Shown: positions 8,605 to 19,529, numbered from the stretch's first letter. The stretch is DNA of 64,000 bases from Glaciimonas sp. CA11.2 (GCF_034314045.1 NZ_JAVIWL010000002.1:1-64000); one strand, 5' to 3'. Translations and numbers: made by a program. The notes: generated from the sequence alone by a model not told the origin.

Positions 8605-9348
8605 ATGCGACAGAATCAGTATGAGAAGGTCGGCGCCGACTGCGCGCGTGAAGGCGTAGATTACCCACGCTATTTATTACGGTTGTGCGAACTCGAACGT
8701 ATCGACCGTGAACGCCGCACGATGGAGCGGCGCATCCGTCTGGCCAGGTTTCCGGTGACCAAGAGTCTGGATACCTTCGACTTCATGGCGATGCCAACCT
8801 TAAACAAATCCCTGGTGCTCGAACTGACACGCTGTGAGTGGATTGATAAGCGCGAGAACGTCATCGCGTTAGGACCTTCGGGTGTTGGCAAGACGCATAC
8901 TGCGCTGGCACTAGGATTAGCTGCCTGTCAGAAAGGACACAGCGTTGCCTTTACGACGGCCGCCGCCCTGGTCCATGAACTGATGGAAGCGCGTGACGAG
9001 AAACGACTGCGTGCCTTGCAAAAGCAACTGACTAACGTGAAGTTACTGATTGTCGATGAACTGGGCTATGTGCCGTTCACAGCGGTCGGTGCGGAATTGT
9101 TGTTTGAGGTCTTTAGCCGACGCTATGAGCACGGTGCCACGCTGGTGACCTCGAATTTACCGTTTGACGAGTGGACCAGCGTCCTCGGTTCGGAGCGGCT
9201 GACTGGCGCCTTGCTTGACCGGCTTACCCATCACGTCCACATCCTGGAAATGAACGGCGAATCGTATCGATTGGCCACCAGCAAGAAACGGCAACAGCGC
9301 AATGTCAAACCAAACAGCACTGCTGAAAAAGGAGGGGCCAACCCGTAA
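8605..9348 (+). pseudogene. istB: IS21-family IstB-like ATPase, 5' truncated
   Basis: AAA+ helper ATPase of a second IS21-family element. It shows the N-terminal block EKVGADCAREGVDYPRYLLR, Walker A LGPSGVGKTHTA, Walker B LLIVDELGYVPF and the sensor region TLVTSNLPFDEW. About 20 residues normally found before EKVGADCA are missing, and no istA is present, so the gene was cut by the adjacent IS6-family element. The remaining frame is open with ATG 8605, and a shortened protein could be made. The family normally needs its cognate IstA, so transposition is unlikely. Confidence 0.8.
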
Positions 9349-9474
9349 AAGCAACGACTTGAGGGAACGGGCTACGCTGCGCTGCGCCCGCCACCCCAAC
9401 TCTGCAGAGTATAGAAATGTGCATTGAAAAGAGAACAATTCAGGGCCTCAACGGCTCTATTTATTAACCCGGAT

Positions 9475-9537
9475 TGGTACACTTTTAACGCGCCATTTGG
9501 TACATCTTTACTCCGGCATTGACAACTCAACACATTG
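9475..9537 (+). repeat. Probable right-end repeats of the truncated IS21-family element
   Basis: Two related units, TGGTACACTTTTAAC (9475-9489) and TGGTACATCTTTACT (9498-9512), lie 130 bp past the truncated istB. Tandem end repeats of this kind are expected at IS21 termini, so the remnant probably ends near here. Confidence 0.5.
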
Positions 9538-9601
9538 ACGGCCAATATCACTGCGAAAGCACCGACCTGCAAAAGTATCGACCATCAGGGGAGCCCACAC
9601 T

Positions 9602-9727
9602 GCGAATAACAAGGTCTATGACGGCACCACCGCGGAAACCCTCAGCGGTGGTTCATTAATGGGCGTGCAAGCTGCCAATATTGGAAATGTCGCCTTGAAC
9701 CAGATAACGCGGATGATTTACCAATGA
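9602..9727 (+). pseudogene. Fragment of YDG-repeat adhesin/haemagglutinin
   Basis: One open frame of 41 codons reads NNKVYDGTTAETLSGG, then LMGVQAANIGNVALNQ, and a stop. KVYDGTT...LSGG...L.GV is the hallmark of the YDG repeat found in large secreted filamentous-haemagglutinin-like adhesins. There is no start codon of its own, so this is an internal scrap of a much larger gene. It overlaps the tail of the convergent sensor kinase by ten bases. Confidence 0.6.
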
Positions 9728-12700
9728 TACGACCGCATCGTCTGCACCAATTCTGCCAGCGCGATATCGAGTTCTTTGATAGGCTCATCGATATCCGCTT
9801 GGTCGGCTAATCGCTCAATATTCTGCACTGCCTGTATAGTACGTTCGGCTGAAAAAATACCTAATATTCCTCGTAATGTATGTGTACTACAGCGTACTTT
9901 GTCGACGGAATGCTGCGTTACTCCGTCCTTTATATGCTGCACGTGAATGGCTGCTTCCACCAAAAATAGCTGCACGACCTTGTCAAAAATTACGTGGTCA
10001 TCATCAACATCTTTTCGTGTCTTAGCGAAATCTGCAACAGTGAGCGTCCTGACTGTAATTGCGGGCTTATCAATATGAACAGGCCGGCCTAATTTATTCA
10101 ACTCACGCCATAATGCTTCGGTGTTAATTGGTTTTGACAGATAACTATCCATGCCCGCTTCCAAGCATTTTTCACGGCTGCCTTGCACCACATGAGCCGT
10201 CAATCCTATGATAGGTACACGTCCCTGCCTCTGCTGCTCAAGTTCACGTATTCGCATGGTCGCCGCGTACCCGTTTAGTAAAGGCATATCAACATCCATT
10301 AGAATCAGATCATATTGCCCGACTTGCCATTTGTCGACGGCCATAAGACCGTTCTCTGCGATATCGATGCTGTGCCCGAATTTTTGTAATAACACTGTGA
10401 TCAAAGTTTGGTTAACACTATTATCTTCTGCCAGTAGCACATTGATTTTGTGTTTCTTTTCGCGCAAAGAGTGGCGCGGGAGCAACTGCGGTACTTTTCC
10501 ATATGCTAGCCCGAGGGCCTTCATAATCGCGTCAAGTAAGTCAGATTGCAAATATGGTTTATTTAAATAGGCGACAACTCCCAACTCACTACAACGTATC
10601 GCATCGCCCCGCTGCCCATCGGAAGTAAGCATCATGACCGGTGCAATGGCATCTTCATGTTGAGCACGCAGATGTTCAATGACCGCAAAACCATCCATGT
10701 CTGGCATTCGGACGTCGAGTAACAGCAACTTATACGGCTCACCAGCATGTTTGGCACGAGCCAGTTCATCTAGCGCCTGCTGTCCGCCAGATACTGAAGT
10801 CGGGTGCATTCCCCACAGCCGAGCAATCTCCACTGTAAGTTGACGATTGGTCGAATTGTCGTCAACCACTAACATCCGCATATCCTTCAAATCCACTATT
10901 TCATCAGGCAGTAGCGTCTCATGCGGGGTGCTCCCAAGCATGATATTGACAAAAAACGTGGAGCCCTGGCCAACTTTGCTCACTAGTGTGATGGTCCCGC
11001 CCATCAGTTCAACGAATCTGGACGATATCGAAAGTCCTAGCCCTGTACCACCGTAGTGGCGTGTGGTCGAGCTATCTGCCTGTGAGAATGAGTCAAAGAT
11101 TGCCTTGAATTTTTGGTTGGAAATGCCGATGCCGGTGTCGCGAATACTGATGCACAACGACAGCCTGTTGCGATTTGCCGATTGTGTATCCATCGTGACC
11201 TTGACCACTATTTCGCCGTGTTCTGTAAATTTGATCGCATTTCCAATTAAATTTACAATAACCTGTCGCAGTCGTCTCGGATCGCCAATCAGTATTCGTG
11301 GAATAGCAGGATCAATATCGAGGAGTAACTCCAAATTTTTTTGATGAGCTTGCAAGGCAATCGAACGTGCGGTTTGCGATAGCATGTCACGCAAATCGAA
11401 TTCAATCTCATCAATATCCATCTTCCCGGCTTCAATTTTGGAAAAATCAAGAATGTCATTGATGATATGGAGTAACGCATCCGCGGAGGACTTGACCAAC
11501 CCAAGATACTCCTTTTGTTCCTGATTTAACTCAGTATCGAGCGCAAGTTCGGTCATCCCGATAATGCCATTCATTGGCGTACGAATTTCATGGCTCATGT
11601 TGGCTAGAAAACTGCTCTTGGCAACGCTAGCGTCCTCGGCAACTTGCTTGGCCTGCCGCAATTGTTCTAAAGATTGATTACGCTCAGTGATATCGCGTGA
11701 CGAATTGATCAACACAGGCTGTCCGTCCAGTTCATGCGCCATACCGTTAACCTCAACATCAATGAAGGCACCGTCTTTTCGCCTGTGACGTGATAAAAAC
11801 TGGAATCTCTTGTTAACTTCGAACTGATTCTTTATTACCAGCGTAAGCTCTTCAACAGATAATTGCACATCCCAATGGCAAACATTGCATCCGATGATTT
11901 CATCACGCTGATAGCCAAGCATGGCAAAGAAGGAATCGCTCGCCGTGATCAAATTTCCATCAACATCAAGGATATGTATTCCATCGCTGGCATTACGTAA
12001 GATCGCCAGATTCTTTTCATTCTGTCTTTCCACATCCTTTTTCGATTGTTCCAATTGCTTGGTTCTTTCTTTGACCTCCTCTTTGATCCTCGATGTATAC
12101 CCAGTACCAAGCAATAGCAGCGATCCCAGTAATCCGCTACCAAACGTACCCACGGCGAGTAAGGCCCAGCTTTGCCAGTTACGATGCAAAGTCCAATATT
12201 TTGGGGTTGGTGCGGTTGCCAGCTTGTAATGGCGGGAACCAAAATTGAAGAAGTAGTCGATTAATTCAGGATGACTTTCCTGATCAAAGTTATCGTAAAT
12301 AATTTGTTTTTCATCAAGGTCGACAAGCCGGGTGTACAACATAGGACGGGTGTACTGGAGCAGCCTCTCCATAAAATCGCTTATCCGCAAAACGGTTAAA
12401 ACGATACCTGATTTTGAATCATTTGGCTCTACTGATAACAGTAACAGAACACCTATCTGGTGCTGACGCTCCTGCACCAGTTTTAACGGTGCAGAAATAA
12501 TTAACGCTCCCGACTGATTGGCCTTACGTATTGCCTGCAATCGTGTCTGACTTGAAGAAAGATCAAATCCTAATGCCAACTCATTACCGGCAAGTGGCTC
12601 AACGTAGGTAACCGGATAATATTGGCTGCGTTTTTTTGCTTGCTGCATCGTTCCTTGATCATCACGCTCGCAAATCCTAAACGTTGGTGATTCCTGGCGT

Positions 12701-13590
12701 TGCGTATCTTCAAAAGACTGACGGTGTATTCCACTGACTTCCGGTGCCCATTCGATTGCCTGTATCATCGGAAAACGGATCAACGACCTTGCCACGAAAC
12801 GATGAAAACCTCCCCGTGTAATTGGGCTTTTTTGATCATGAGTCATTAAACCTGCCACTTGTTCCAGCAACGATTCCTGCTCCTCAAGTTTGGTTTGAAC
12901 CTGGCTGTTGACCTGCTGGGAAAGTTGCCGAAAATCATTTAATGAATCGTGATATTCCCACTGACTCGTTTTGAGAAATATCGCGACAAAAATCGTAAAT
13001 ATAAACAGCATAGGTAGCGCCACTGTACCTAAACGTTTTTTCCAAAGAACACGCGGTTCACCGGCCAAGATCATAACCAGAGGGAAAAACACTACGACAC
13101 CGAGCGTATCGCCTAGCCACCAGCTAGCCCAATTAATGAAAATGCTGCTTGAACCAAAAACACCAAAAGCAAACAGACTGCTCACGGATAGACTGGCACT
13201 GATGAGACAAATAGCTGGAGCCAGAAGCATAAAGCGTAAGATTTCCCGGACACGATCAAGGCTAAGCGGGTAACCTATAACTTTCCTGAGCAAACAGCTC
13301 CCCACACTAGCCTGCACTACTGACGCAGCGGCAATCGACGCAGCGAGAATCAACTGCATTCTGTCCATGGATTGACCGGCCGAATACGCAATCCATATAT
13401 TAAGCAGAAGTGCTCCCAGAAAAACGGACGGTAACTGCCGTTTTCCAGCAATAAACAGGACAGCCAGAGCAATTCCGGCAGGAGGGAAAATGGTTGAGGC
13501 ATAACCGACTGGAAGCGTCAGCAGCATTGCCAATTTACCGCTGATCACATAGGTGACCGTTATTACACAAAAAATAAATAGTGCTCTCAT
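9718..13590 (-). CDS. Hybrid sensor histidine kinase (MASE1-CHASE-PAS-HisKA-HATPase-REC-REC-Hpt)
   Basis: Large (1290 aa) inner-membrane sensor of a multistep phosphorelay. Domains in order: an N-terminal multi-helix MASE1-type sensor (about 1-210, with [18 protein letters not shown]), a periplasmic CHASE-like domain (about 240-450), a membrane helix (about 475-495), a PAS domain (about 530-640), a HisKA dimerisation domain with the phospho-accepting His in [16 protein letters not shown], and an HATPase with N-box [13 protein letters not shown] and G-boxes DTGIGIS and [10 protein letters not shown]. Two receiver domains ([26 protein letters not shown]) and a C-terminal Hpt domain ([10 protein letters not shown]) follow. 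All key residues appear intact. It lies 163 bp downstream of an HD-GYP response regulator on the same strand, its likely partner. The ligand is unknown. Confidence 0.9.
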   Translation of the reverse strand: MRALFIFCVITVTYVISGKLAMLLTLPVGYASTIFPPAGIALAVLFIAGKRQLPSVFLGALLLNIWIAYSAGQSMDRMQLILAASIAAASVVQASVGSCLLRKVIGYPLSLDRVREILRFMLLAPAICLISASLSVSSLFAFGVFGSSSIFINWASWWLGDTLGVVVFFPLVMILAGEPRVLWKKRLGTVALPMLFIFTIFVAIFLKTSQWEYHDSLNDFRQLSQQVNSQVQTKLEEQESLLEQVAGLMTHDQKSPITRGGFHRFVARSLIRFPMIQAIEWAPEVSGIHRQSFEDTQRQESPTFRICERDDQGTMQQAKKRSQYYPVTYVEPLAGNELALGFDLSSSQTRLQAIRKANQSGALIISAPLKLVQERQHQIGVLLLLSVEPNDSKSGIVLTVLRISDFMERLLQYTRPMLYTRLVDLDEKQIIYDNFDQESHPELIDYFFNFGSRHYKLATAPTPKYWTLHRNWQSWALLAVGTFGSGLLGSLLLLGTGYTSRIKEEVKERTKQLEQSKKDVERQNEKNLAILRNASDGIHILDVDGNLITASDSFFAMLGYQRDEIIGCNVCHWDVQLSVEELTLVIKNQFEVNKRFQFLSRHRRKDGAFIDVEVNGMAHELDGQPVLINSSRDITERNQSLEQLRQAKQVAEDASVAKSSFLANMSHEIRTPMNGIIGMTELALDTELNQEQKEYLGLVKSSADALLHIINDILDFSKIEAGKMDIDEIEFDLRDMLSQTARSIALQAHQKNLELLLDIDPAIPRILIGDPRRLRQVIVNLIGNAIKFTEHGEIVVKVTMDTQSANRNRLSLCISIRDTGIGISNQKFKAIFDSFSQADSSTTRHYGGTGLGLSISSRFVELMGGTITLVSKVGQGSTFFVNIMLGSTPHETLLPDEIVDLKDMRMLVVDDNSTNRQLTVEIARLWGMHPTSVSGGQQALDELARAKHAGEPYKLLLLDVRMPDMDGFAVIEHLRAQHEDAIAPVMMLTSDGQRGDAIRCSELGVVAYLNKPYLQSDLLDAIMKALGLAYGKVPQLLPRHSLREKKHKINVLLAEDNSVNQTLITVLLQKFGHSIDIAENGLMAVDKWQVGQYDLILMDVDMPLLNGYAATMRIRELEQQRQGRVPIIGLTAHVVQGSREKCLEAGMDSYLSKPINTEALWRELNKLGRPVHIDKPAITVRTLTVADFAKTRKDVDDDHVIFDKVVQLFLVEAAIHVQHIKDGVTQHSVDKVRCSTHTLRGILGIFSAERTIQAVQNIERLADQADIDEPIKELDIALAELVQTMRSYHW

Positions 13591-13753
13591 TTTTTCGATA
13601 ACTTCTTCTGCTGGTTAGGCCAACCGCAATAATCACTCAGGTAAATGATTGAAGGCCGGTCTGTTGTGCGGGTCTCTGTAGCGATTTACGCGCAGAGTCA
13701 GCATACATTCGCTTGGTCAAGTCGTTAGACAATGCCAGTCTCGCCCTGGAGAG

Positions 13754-14794
13754 TTATTCTTCCTTGAAACGAGTGCGTATCGCTACCACTTCATCCCAGT
13801 TAAGTAAGAAGGCATCCACGCATGCGGGATCGAAATGATGGCCGGAACCCTCACGTAACAATGCTACGGCACGTACGTCGTCCCAGGCTTTTTTATAGGG
13901 GCGTTCGGACGTCAGGGCATCGAACACATCGGCCACAGCGCATATGCGGGCAAAGATTGGAATGGCATCACCGACCAAGCCTTGGGGGTAGCCACTGCCA
14001 TCGTATTTTTCATGATGTGACAAGGCAATTTGGGCTGCCGCCTGTAAGATAACGGATTGGCTACCATCAAGTATGTTGAAGCCTAAAATCGCATGCTGTT
14101 TCATGATTTCAAATTCTGCGGCATCCAGCCGGCCAGGCTTGAGCAGAATGTGATCAGGAATACCTACCTTGCCAACATCATGCATCGGTGTAGCGTTGAA
14201 CAACATTTGTTGATCCTGCTCCGACAACCCCATATTGGCTGCTATTAGTTTGGAGAAATGGGACACGCGTAAAATATGCGAACCGGTTTCAGGGTCGCGG
14301 TAATCAGCCGCCTTCGACAAGCGGATAATAGTTTCCCGCTCGCGCGCTCTTATCTCGGCCGTGGCCTTTTCTACTTCTAAGGCCAAGCAGGTTGCGTTGT
14401 CTATTAAGTTTCGCTGACTACGCCGCAACGACAGCATATTGCGAGTACGCGCTACAAGTTCGACCTTATCTATCGGTTTTGAAAGAAAGTCATTGGCACC
14501 TGCCTCCAAGGCACGATGGCGGGTTTCGACCTGATCGTTGGCCGTCACCATCAATACAGGGATGTCTTCACGTCCCGGGAAAGCGCGAAAACGACGGATA
14601 AACTCAATGCCGTCCATTTCGGGCATCATATAATCAATGATAATTAAATCTGGAACATGTTCAGCACACCATGCCAGACCATCTTGCGGGTTGGTAAATG
14701 ATTTTGGAACACACCCATCAAATTTACTGATCAAGTGCGATGTCAAAAAAAGATTGACCGAGGTATCGTCGATAACAATGACGTCTAATTTCAT
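13754..14794 (-). CDS. Response regulator with HD-GYP domain (cyclic-di-GMP phosphodiesterase, RpfG-like)
   Basis: N-terminal receiver domain (residues 1-120) with the acidic pocket VIVIDD, phospho-acceptor Asp in LIIIDYMMPEMDG and conserved Lys in FLSKPID. A linker helix (about 130-165) joins it to an HD-GYP domain (about 165-340) with MHDVGKVGIPDHILLKPG and HHEKYDGSGYPQGL. Both the HD pair and the GYP triplet are present, so c-di-GMP hydrolysis is expected. Length (346) matches the family. It is encoded just upstream of the hybrid kinase in the same direction. Together they suggest a plasmid-borne c-di-GMP input controlling biofilm or motility in the host; that role is inferred. Confidence 0.9.
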   Translation of the reverse strand: MKLDVIVIDDTSVNLFLTSHLISKFDGCVPKSFTNPQDGLAWCAEHVPDLIIIDYMMPEMDGIEFIRRFRAFPGREDIPVLMVTANDQVETRHRALEAGANDFLSKPIDKVELVARTRNMLSLRRSQRNLIDNATCLALEVEKATAEIRARERETIIRLSKAADYRDPETGSHILRVSHFSKLIAANMGLSEQDQQMLFNATPMHDVGKVGIPDHILLKPGRLDAAEFEIMKQHAILGFNILDGSQSVILQAAAQIALSHHEKYDGSGYPQGLVGDAIPIFARICAVADVFDALTSERPYKKAWDDVRAVALLREGSGHHFDPACVDAFLLNWDEVVAIRTRFKEE

Positions 14795-15634
14795 GTACTT
14801 GTCTCCAGATTTGGAACATTACAAAATAAAGTCTCGGCTAGAGCCATCGGCAGCGATCTCAGTTCAGCGGCCTCCGAATGGCCATCAACATTCCAATAAC
14901 AGCAGCTCCTACAAGTACGAATACGAGCACAAACACCAGTGACTTTGTCGCGTTATTAATCACAAGGTGAAAATTTTCACCAAAGAAATTGTGTATCTCA
15001 AACTAAGGGGTCCCGTTGAATCGGGGCATAAACTGGTCGGCGAATAATATTGCATCCGCGTTATCGGTCGTGTACTGACCCTTGCGGATCACAAACTCGC
15101 CATCGGCACACAGCTAACCGGCGCTGGAGGGCGATTTCGCCTCGAGCATCGGCCGGGTGACCCGCTTAATAGCGCGATAGTCCTGCTCGATCCACCAGGT
15201 GTTTGTAGCTCAACGGACCAACCACGTAACAGCAGATACAGAGCAGAATCACATTGAGCGGAATACCCATCCCTTCAAAGTTGGGCATATTGATCCGTCC
15301 TCACACGGATCAATAGCCGAACACCTAACCAAGTGTATTTTTTACATCTTTTGCAATATTCTATAACAATGCCGTATGGAAATATATCCTTAAATAATTA
15401 TGCCAATACGAAATACTAAAAACGACATTTTTTTCATGATGTCGATTCAAAAAAGGTTGGCTAGTTATATTGGCAGACCAATATCAGCCAAGAAAGGGGA
15501 CTGCATCAGAGTCAAGCTACAGACGACTTGATGCTCAGGAGGCTGGCAAGAATAAATTTAGCCGAATCCATCTGGATTCTATCTATGGCTCGGTGGTGGT
15601 GAGTGATAAGACAGATTAGATTAGATTAGATTAG
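14795..15634. other. Intergenic region with IS6 remnant and (ATTAG)n tract
   Basis: Between the HD-GYP gene and the Tn7-like left end I see only a decayed IS6-family gene (15003-15288) and, at 15614-15634, four tandem copies of the pentamer GATTA ending exactly at the transposon boundary. Nothing else is supported. Confidence 0.5.
15003..15288 (-). pseudogene. IS6-family transposase with large internal deletion
   Basis: The reverse strand encodes an IS6-type start (MPNFEGMGIPLNVILLCICC, then YVVGPLSYKHLV) joined by a deletion of roughly 130 codons and a frame change to an IS6-type C-terminus (EQDYRAIKRVTRPMLEAKS, VIRKGQYTTDNADAILFADQ). An in-frame stop interrupts the C-terminal part. It is clearly dead. 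It is related to, but diverged from, the intact copy at 7853-8545. Confidence 0.75.
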
Positions 15635-15810
15635 CGTAGACGAAAGCAAATTTGTCCAAATTGTGACGGTAAATTTGTCCAAATCCTGATTTTTTCCGAA
15701 GCATCAGAAATTTATCCAATAAATTCAATGCGTTATCGGTTTTAGAAAGTAAATTTGTCCAAAATTAATTTCGCGCATTGCGGAAAGCAAATTCGTCCAT
15801 CTGTTTTAGC
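15635..15810 (+). repeat. Left end of Tn7-like transposon with TnsB-site-like repeats
   Basis: The terminal inverted repeat (15635-15675) is followed by further copies of the short motif AAATTTGTCCAAA: around 15649, 15670, a weaker ATTTATCCAATAAA near 15709, one near 15750, and AAATTCGTCCAT near 15788. Arrays of such 13-14-bp sites are normal at Tn7-like ends and are bound by TnsB. The array stops just before the tniQ stop codon. Confidence 0.7.
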
Positions 15811-15845
15811 TGTTTTTTTGATAAAAATTCACCGAAATGAACAAT

Positions 15846-16475
15846 TCAATGTGCGAAATAATGCAACCGCATGCGCGTGATGGCGACCCGCGCCTTTAAA
15901 TTTAGTGGTGTTCTTTCTAAAAAACGTGGATGACAGGTGCCGTAATAGCTTCGGCAATATCCGCATCGAAATGGCGCATCCAACAGAATGACATTGAGCC
16001 GATATAGTGTTTTGCTGTCGCAGCGAACGCATGCGTTTTGCAAGGCGTTGCCATGTATCGGACAGTGCGTGACCAGCGCTATCTGAGGCACCACACTGTG
16101 ATAGCCGCGGCGCATGCAGCGTGGACAATAGCGAAAGTCGGGGCAACCCAACCCATCTGGCAGCAATGCATTGCGAATCAGCTTCGATGGCAAGCACAGC
16201 ATCTGATGTACGCGCCGGATGTCAACTTCACTGCTACTGGGATTAATTCCCTCATAGGGATCTACCACCGTTCTGGAAATTTGCCCTGCAATGAGATGGC
16301 CAGCGATCAGATTCATCCGCGCAAACTTCCAGAGCATGGATACGATAGATTCCTGCGGATCCAGCCACGTCGAATTAAAGACGTATCCCAGTGCAGGGGT
16401 TAGGGCATGCGTATCGACCAGCATAATCGGATACGCAGTAAACGCGGGAATCTTGATCTCGCCGCGCTCTCGCAC
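15846..16475 (-). CDS. tniQ: TniQ-family target-selection protein (short)
   Basis: TniQ/TnsD-type protein, which links the TnsC ATPase to the insertion target. The N-terminal segment PAFTAYPIMLVDTHALTPAL is weakly TniQ-like. Zinc-ligand clusters follow: RYCPRCMRRGYHS, VTHCPIHGNALQNACVRCDS and FRCGYC. At 209 residues it is shorter than TnsD, close to the small TniQ proteins of some Tn7-like systems. The start is a GTG that overlaps the tnsC stop (TAGTG), so translation is probably coupled. Without a DNA-binding extension it may need another factor to find targets; that is inference. Confidence 0.7.
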   Translation of the reverse strand: MRERGEIKIPAFTAYPIMLVDTHALTPALGYVFNSTWLDPQESIVSMLWKFARMNLIAGHLIAGQISRTVVDPYEGINPSSSEVDIRRVHQMLCLPSKLIRNALLPDGLGCPDFRYCPRCMRRGYHSVVPQIALVTHCPIHGNALQNACVRCDSKTLYRLNVILLDAPFRCGYCRSYYGTCHPRFLERTPLNLKARVAITRMRLHYFAH

Positions 16476-17470
16476 TAAGCCTCCCGCAGCGCCAGTTTAA
16501 GACGACTGGTAGCGATCCTGATTTGGGTATAACCGGAGTGTCGTATTGCTTGTTCCCAGAGCGCAGGCGGTGGCCGATAAGCCGGTGCATCATGAATCGC
16601 TGCGTCCTTAAGGACGATCTCGACGGCGCGGGTAAACGATTCCATCGGAATATCCATCGCCCCGCTGAATCCGGCTTTGTTATGGATGTTCTCGAAGGTT
16701 GTCCAAATTAACTGCGCATCATCAGTGAGGACATAGCCAGCATCCACCGCTTGCTGCAAATAGAATCGGGTAAAACTCCATTCCGAGCCGCGTGGATAGA
16801 AGGTCTGGCCGTATCCCGCCAGGCAGGTGGCCACTTCATTGACATCGCGCACGCCATAAAATGCCAGCTCTTCGACCATCAGACGGGCCACAATTTGCAT
16901 CTTCCCGCTACGCTGGAAATTGGTTTTAATCGACAGCAAATCCTGCTGGCCGACTAGAAATGTGAACAGCTTGATTTCCATGCGATCCAGATGATCGTGA
17001 ATGTCGCGTAACCACTCATATTCGTTTTCATCGAAGCGCTGGGCTTCATCGCAAAACAAGATGACGGTACCGCGCCCGGCCTTGATACAGGCTTCGCGAA
17101 TTTTATTGATCAGGCGTTGCCGCTTGGCAGAATTCGATCCGCCTGACGCATCAGGGTAACCAACGGCTTCCAGCAGATTGGCGAAGAGCGGGCCTTCTGC
17201 ATGGCGCGGCTTATGTTCAGCTTGCACATGATAGGTGGTGATGGTCGGCACTTTTTCAGCGAGTAACAAGCGGATGTATTCAATCGCTTTAGTCTTGCCT
17301 ATTCGCGGTGGACCATAAATTAATGCACCGGTAATGCGGTAGCGTAAACAGCGAGAAATAAGTTCGTAAAACGCCTGGATGGCCGGGGTAGCGATCCGGT
17401 ACTGGCCGGTAGCGAGTGGATGTAATTCCTTGCTGATGGGACGGGTCAGGCGGTTGTTATGGCTAGACAA
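16475..17470 (-). CDS. tnsC: Transposition regulator ATPase (TnsC/TniB family)
   Basis: AAA+ ATPase expected to assemble on target DNA and activate the transposase. Walker A is YGPPRIGKTKAI (about residues 52-63) and Walker B is VILFCDEAQRFDENEYEWL. The arrangement matches TniB/TnsC proteins, including the TFLVGQQDLLSIKTNFQ sensor region. Length (331) is normal. It lies 39 bases downstream of tnsB and overlaps tniQ by one base, consistent with one operon. No disruption was seen. Confidence 0.85.
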   Translation of the reverse strand: MSSHNNRLTRPISKELHPLATGQYRIATPAIQAFYELISRCLRYRITGALIYGPPRIGKTKAIEYIRLLLAEKVPTITTYHVQAEHKPRHAEGPLFANLLEAVGYPDASGGSNSAKRQRLINKIREACIKAGRGTVILFCDEAQRFDENEYEWLRDIHDHLDRMEIKLFTFLVGQQDLLSIKTNFQRSGKMQIVARLMVEELAFYGVRDVNEVATCLAGYGQTFYPRGSEWSFTRFYLQQAVDAGYVLTDDAQLIWTTFENIHNKAGFSGAMDIPMESFTRAVEIVLKDAAIHDAPAYRPPPALWEQAIRHSGYTQIRIATSRLKLALREA

Positions 17471-17509
17471 AGGATCTCTCCTTGATGCAAAAAATCAGCA
17501 TTCGACTTG

Positions 17510-19522
17510 CTAAATACTGGGTCCATATCCACTGCCGATGGTGAGTGGTATCGGGACGATTTTTTTGTTGATGTCGGTCGGTATCGTCGGTGTTGTGGTT
17601 GTTGCTTCACCTAAATTGCATAGAGCCTCAGTTTTGATTGGGGCGCTACCATGCTCGCACGGTGGTCCAGGCGGCGTCGCGGAAGTCGGGGCTTTCGCCA
17701 GTATGCGCATGGTTCTTTCCAGATCACTGGCCGCACGCCGACTGCGCTTGGCTTTGATTTTTTTATCCGCAATAAAATCATCAATAAACACATGATCGAT
17801 TGTGACCTTGAGGCGCTTGTTACCGCGCTTCTTCATGATCTCGCGCCGCAGAGTGATATCGTGGCTGACCTCGCCCCATGCTCCCTGGGCTTTGAGTATG
17901 CCGAGCTCAGACCCATCGGCCAGAAATGCACGCACGGTGCGTAAATCATCGCTGTTGTAATACACGCGTAAATGACTTCCCAACAAAGAGCCGCTGCTGG
18001 CCAGCACCGCGCTGGTATAGCGCACCTGAAACAAATTGATATGCGGACGTGTGCCTTGTTGCAGATAACCGCGCACTGGGCAGCGACGCGCCTGTTGCAT
18101 CAGGCACAGCGTGCGCCGTTTCGCTTCCGGTAACCAGGAGATCATGGCGGCTTTGCCGCGCACGTGATAGGTCATCGCTTCCAGTGGCGTGCGGCCATTT
18201 AAGCCGGAATGCGGCGTGGCATTGTAGGTCGCCAGCGACGCCTCCATCAATTCTTCCAACTCAGCAAGCGACAGGAATAACCGCAGGTCGCCTTTCGCAG
18301 AACTTAATGCACGTCGCACATCGTCCGGCCCGGACCCGGTGTAATAACCGGGCAAGCGTGACGATACCGTGTTGGCGATCGTGCCAAAGAAGCGCTCGAT
18401 ATACGGTCGGTCATCGGGATGGTACGGTGGTCCGGCATCCACGGCACAACCAATAAATTCACAGAGCGCAGCGATGGTTTCATTGGCGAGATTGGCTTTG
18501 GCGTTATCGAGTTTGATCCGTTGCCAGATGGCATAGCCAAGTTCTGGCAACTTCCCCGACGGAAATCCGCCAGCGCCGCCATAGCCCACACCCTGCAAGG
18601 TAAAACTGCGTGGCTGGTGCGGTGTCAATGCTTGCTCGATGGTTTTGATCACATCGTAGCGACTATATTCTCGCGCAATCACCAGGTGATAACCGAGTAC
18701 GGCGCGGGTACACACGTCCAGAATCACCAGCAACCATATGCGTTCGATCTCCAGTTCTTGTTCATAGCCGAGCGGATCGCGAATCACAATTTTTAAGCGC
18801 AGGTCCAGTCGATGCCCATCAAATTCAACTGCCTGGAATGGACGCACAATCGCCGTAGCTGATGCGAGTGAAGTTGGTAAGCCTTTGAGGTGATGCGCAC
18901 CGGCAGCACGCGCAGCAGCACCGAAATTCTTGAGTATTTCTGACTTGACATAGGCAGAGAGGGAGCGAATGCCCATGCGATCAGTATTTAAAGGATATTC
19001 CATTGCGGTGATGCCGGCTCTGCGACATTGCCGTAGGAATGATTCCTGTAATGCGACGATCCCGCTCAAGCGCGTTTTTAAACCCTCATCAGTGCTGATC
19101 TGGTTCAGAACAACAGCATGCTCATCAATCTGTTTGTGTAACCATTGCATGAGTGCCGGATAGCGTTCTAGCAGGGCACTGAACGCGCCCACAAAACCCT
19201 GGCCTGTTACGCTACAACCCGGTGCCAATGCGGCGGTTCGCATATACGATCCGATGCGTTGGTGCTTGAGCAGCCCACGCAAACCAAAGATTCTGCCATC
19301 GTCATCCACGCTCAAACAACGCTGAATCAGATGATAGAGTTGGCGACCACTAATGCCTGTTTGGGCATGGATTTTATGCAGCAATTCCCCACCTGCATAC
19401 AACACGATCGCTTGATGGCGCGCTTGAAATACCTTGCGCTTGTCTTCTGAAAGAGCATTCACATCAATGCTCGACCACGTATCGATATCCATCCCCTGCA
19501 GAGTGTATCGACGAGGAATCAT
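17510..19522 (-). CDS. tnsB: DDE transposase of Tn7-like element (TnsB/TniA family)
   Basis: Mu/Tn7-type transposase that joins transposon ends to target DNA. An N-terminal helix-turn-helix region (LLHKIHAQTGISGRQLYHLI) precedes the rve core. Catalytic acids are visible in FQAVEFDGHRLDL (D), IKLDNAKANLANE (D) and PYIERFFGT (E), followed by the beta-barrel and a C-terminal TnsC-interacting tail. The length of 670 residues fits TnsB. The start ATG is seven bases after the tnsA stop. It should recognise the AAATTTGTCCAAAT sites at the element ends. Confidence 0.88.
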   Translation of the reverse strand: MIPRRYTLQGMDIDTWSSIDVNALSEDKRKVFQARHQAIVLYAGGELLHKIHAQTGISGRQLYHLIQRCLSVDDDGRIFGLRGLLKHQRIGSYMRTAALAPGCSVTGQGFVGAFSALLERYPALMQWLHKQIDEHAVVLNQISTDEGLKTRLSGIVALQESFLRQCRRAGITAMEYPLNTDRMGIRSLSAYVKSEILKNFGAAARAAGAHHLKGLPTSLASATAIVRPFQAVEFDGHRLDLRLKIVIRDPLGYEQELEIERIWLLVILDVCTRAVLGYHLVIAREYSRYDVIKTIEQALTPHQPRSFTLQGVGYGGAGGFPSGKLPELGYAIWQRIKLDNAKANLANETIAALCEFIGCAVDAGPPYHPDDRPYIERFFGTIANTVSSRLPGYYTGSGPDDVRRALSSAKGDLRLFLSLAELEELMEASLATYNATPHSGLNGRTPLEAMTYHVRGKAAMISWLPEAKRRTLCLMQQARRCPVRGYLQQGTRPHINLFQVRYTSAVLASSGSLLGSHLRVYYNSDDLRTVRAFLADGSELGILKAQGAWGEVSHDITLRREIMKKRGNKRLKVTIDHVFIDDFIADKKIKAKRSRRAASDLERTMRILAKAPTSATPPGPPCEHGSAPIKTEALCNLGEATTTTPTIPTDINKKIVPIPLTIGSGYGPSI

Positions 19523-19529
19523 AGGAAAC

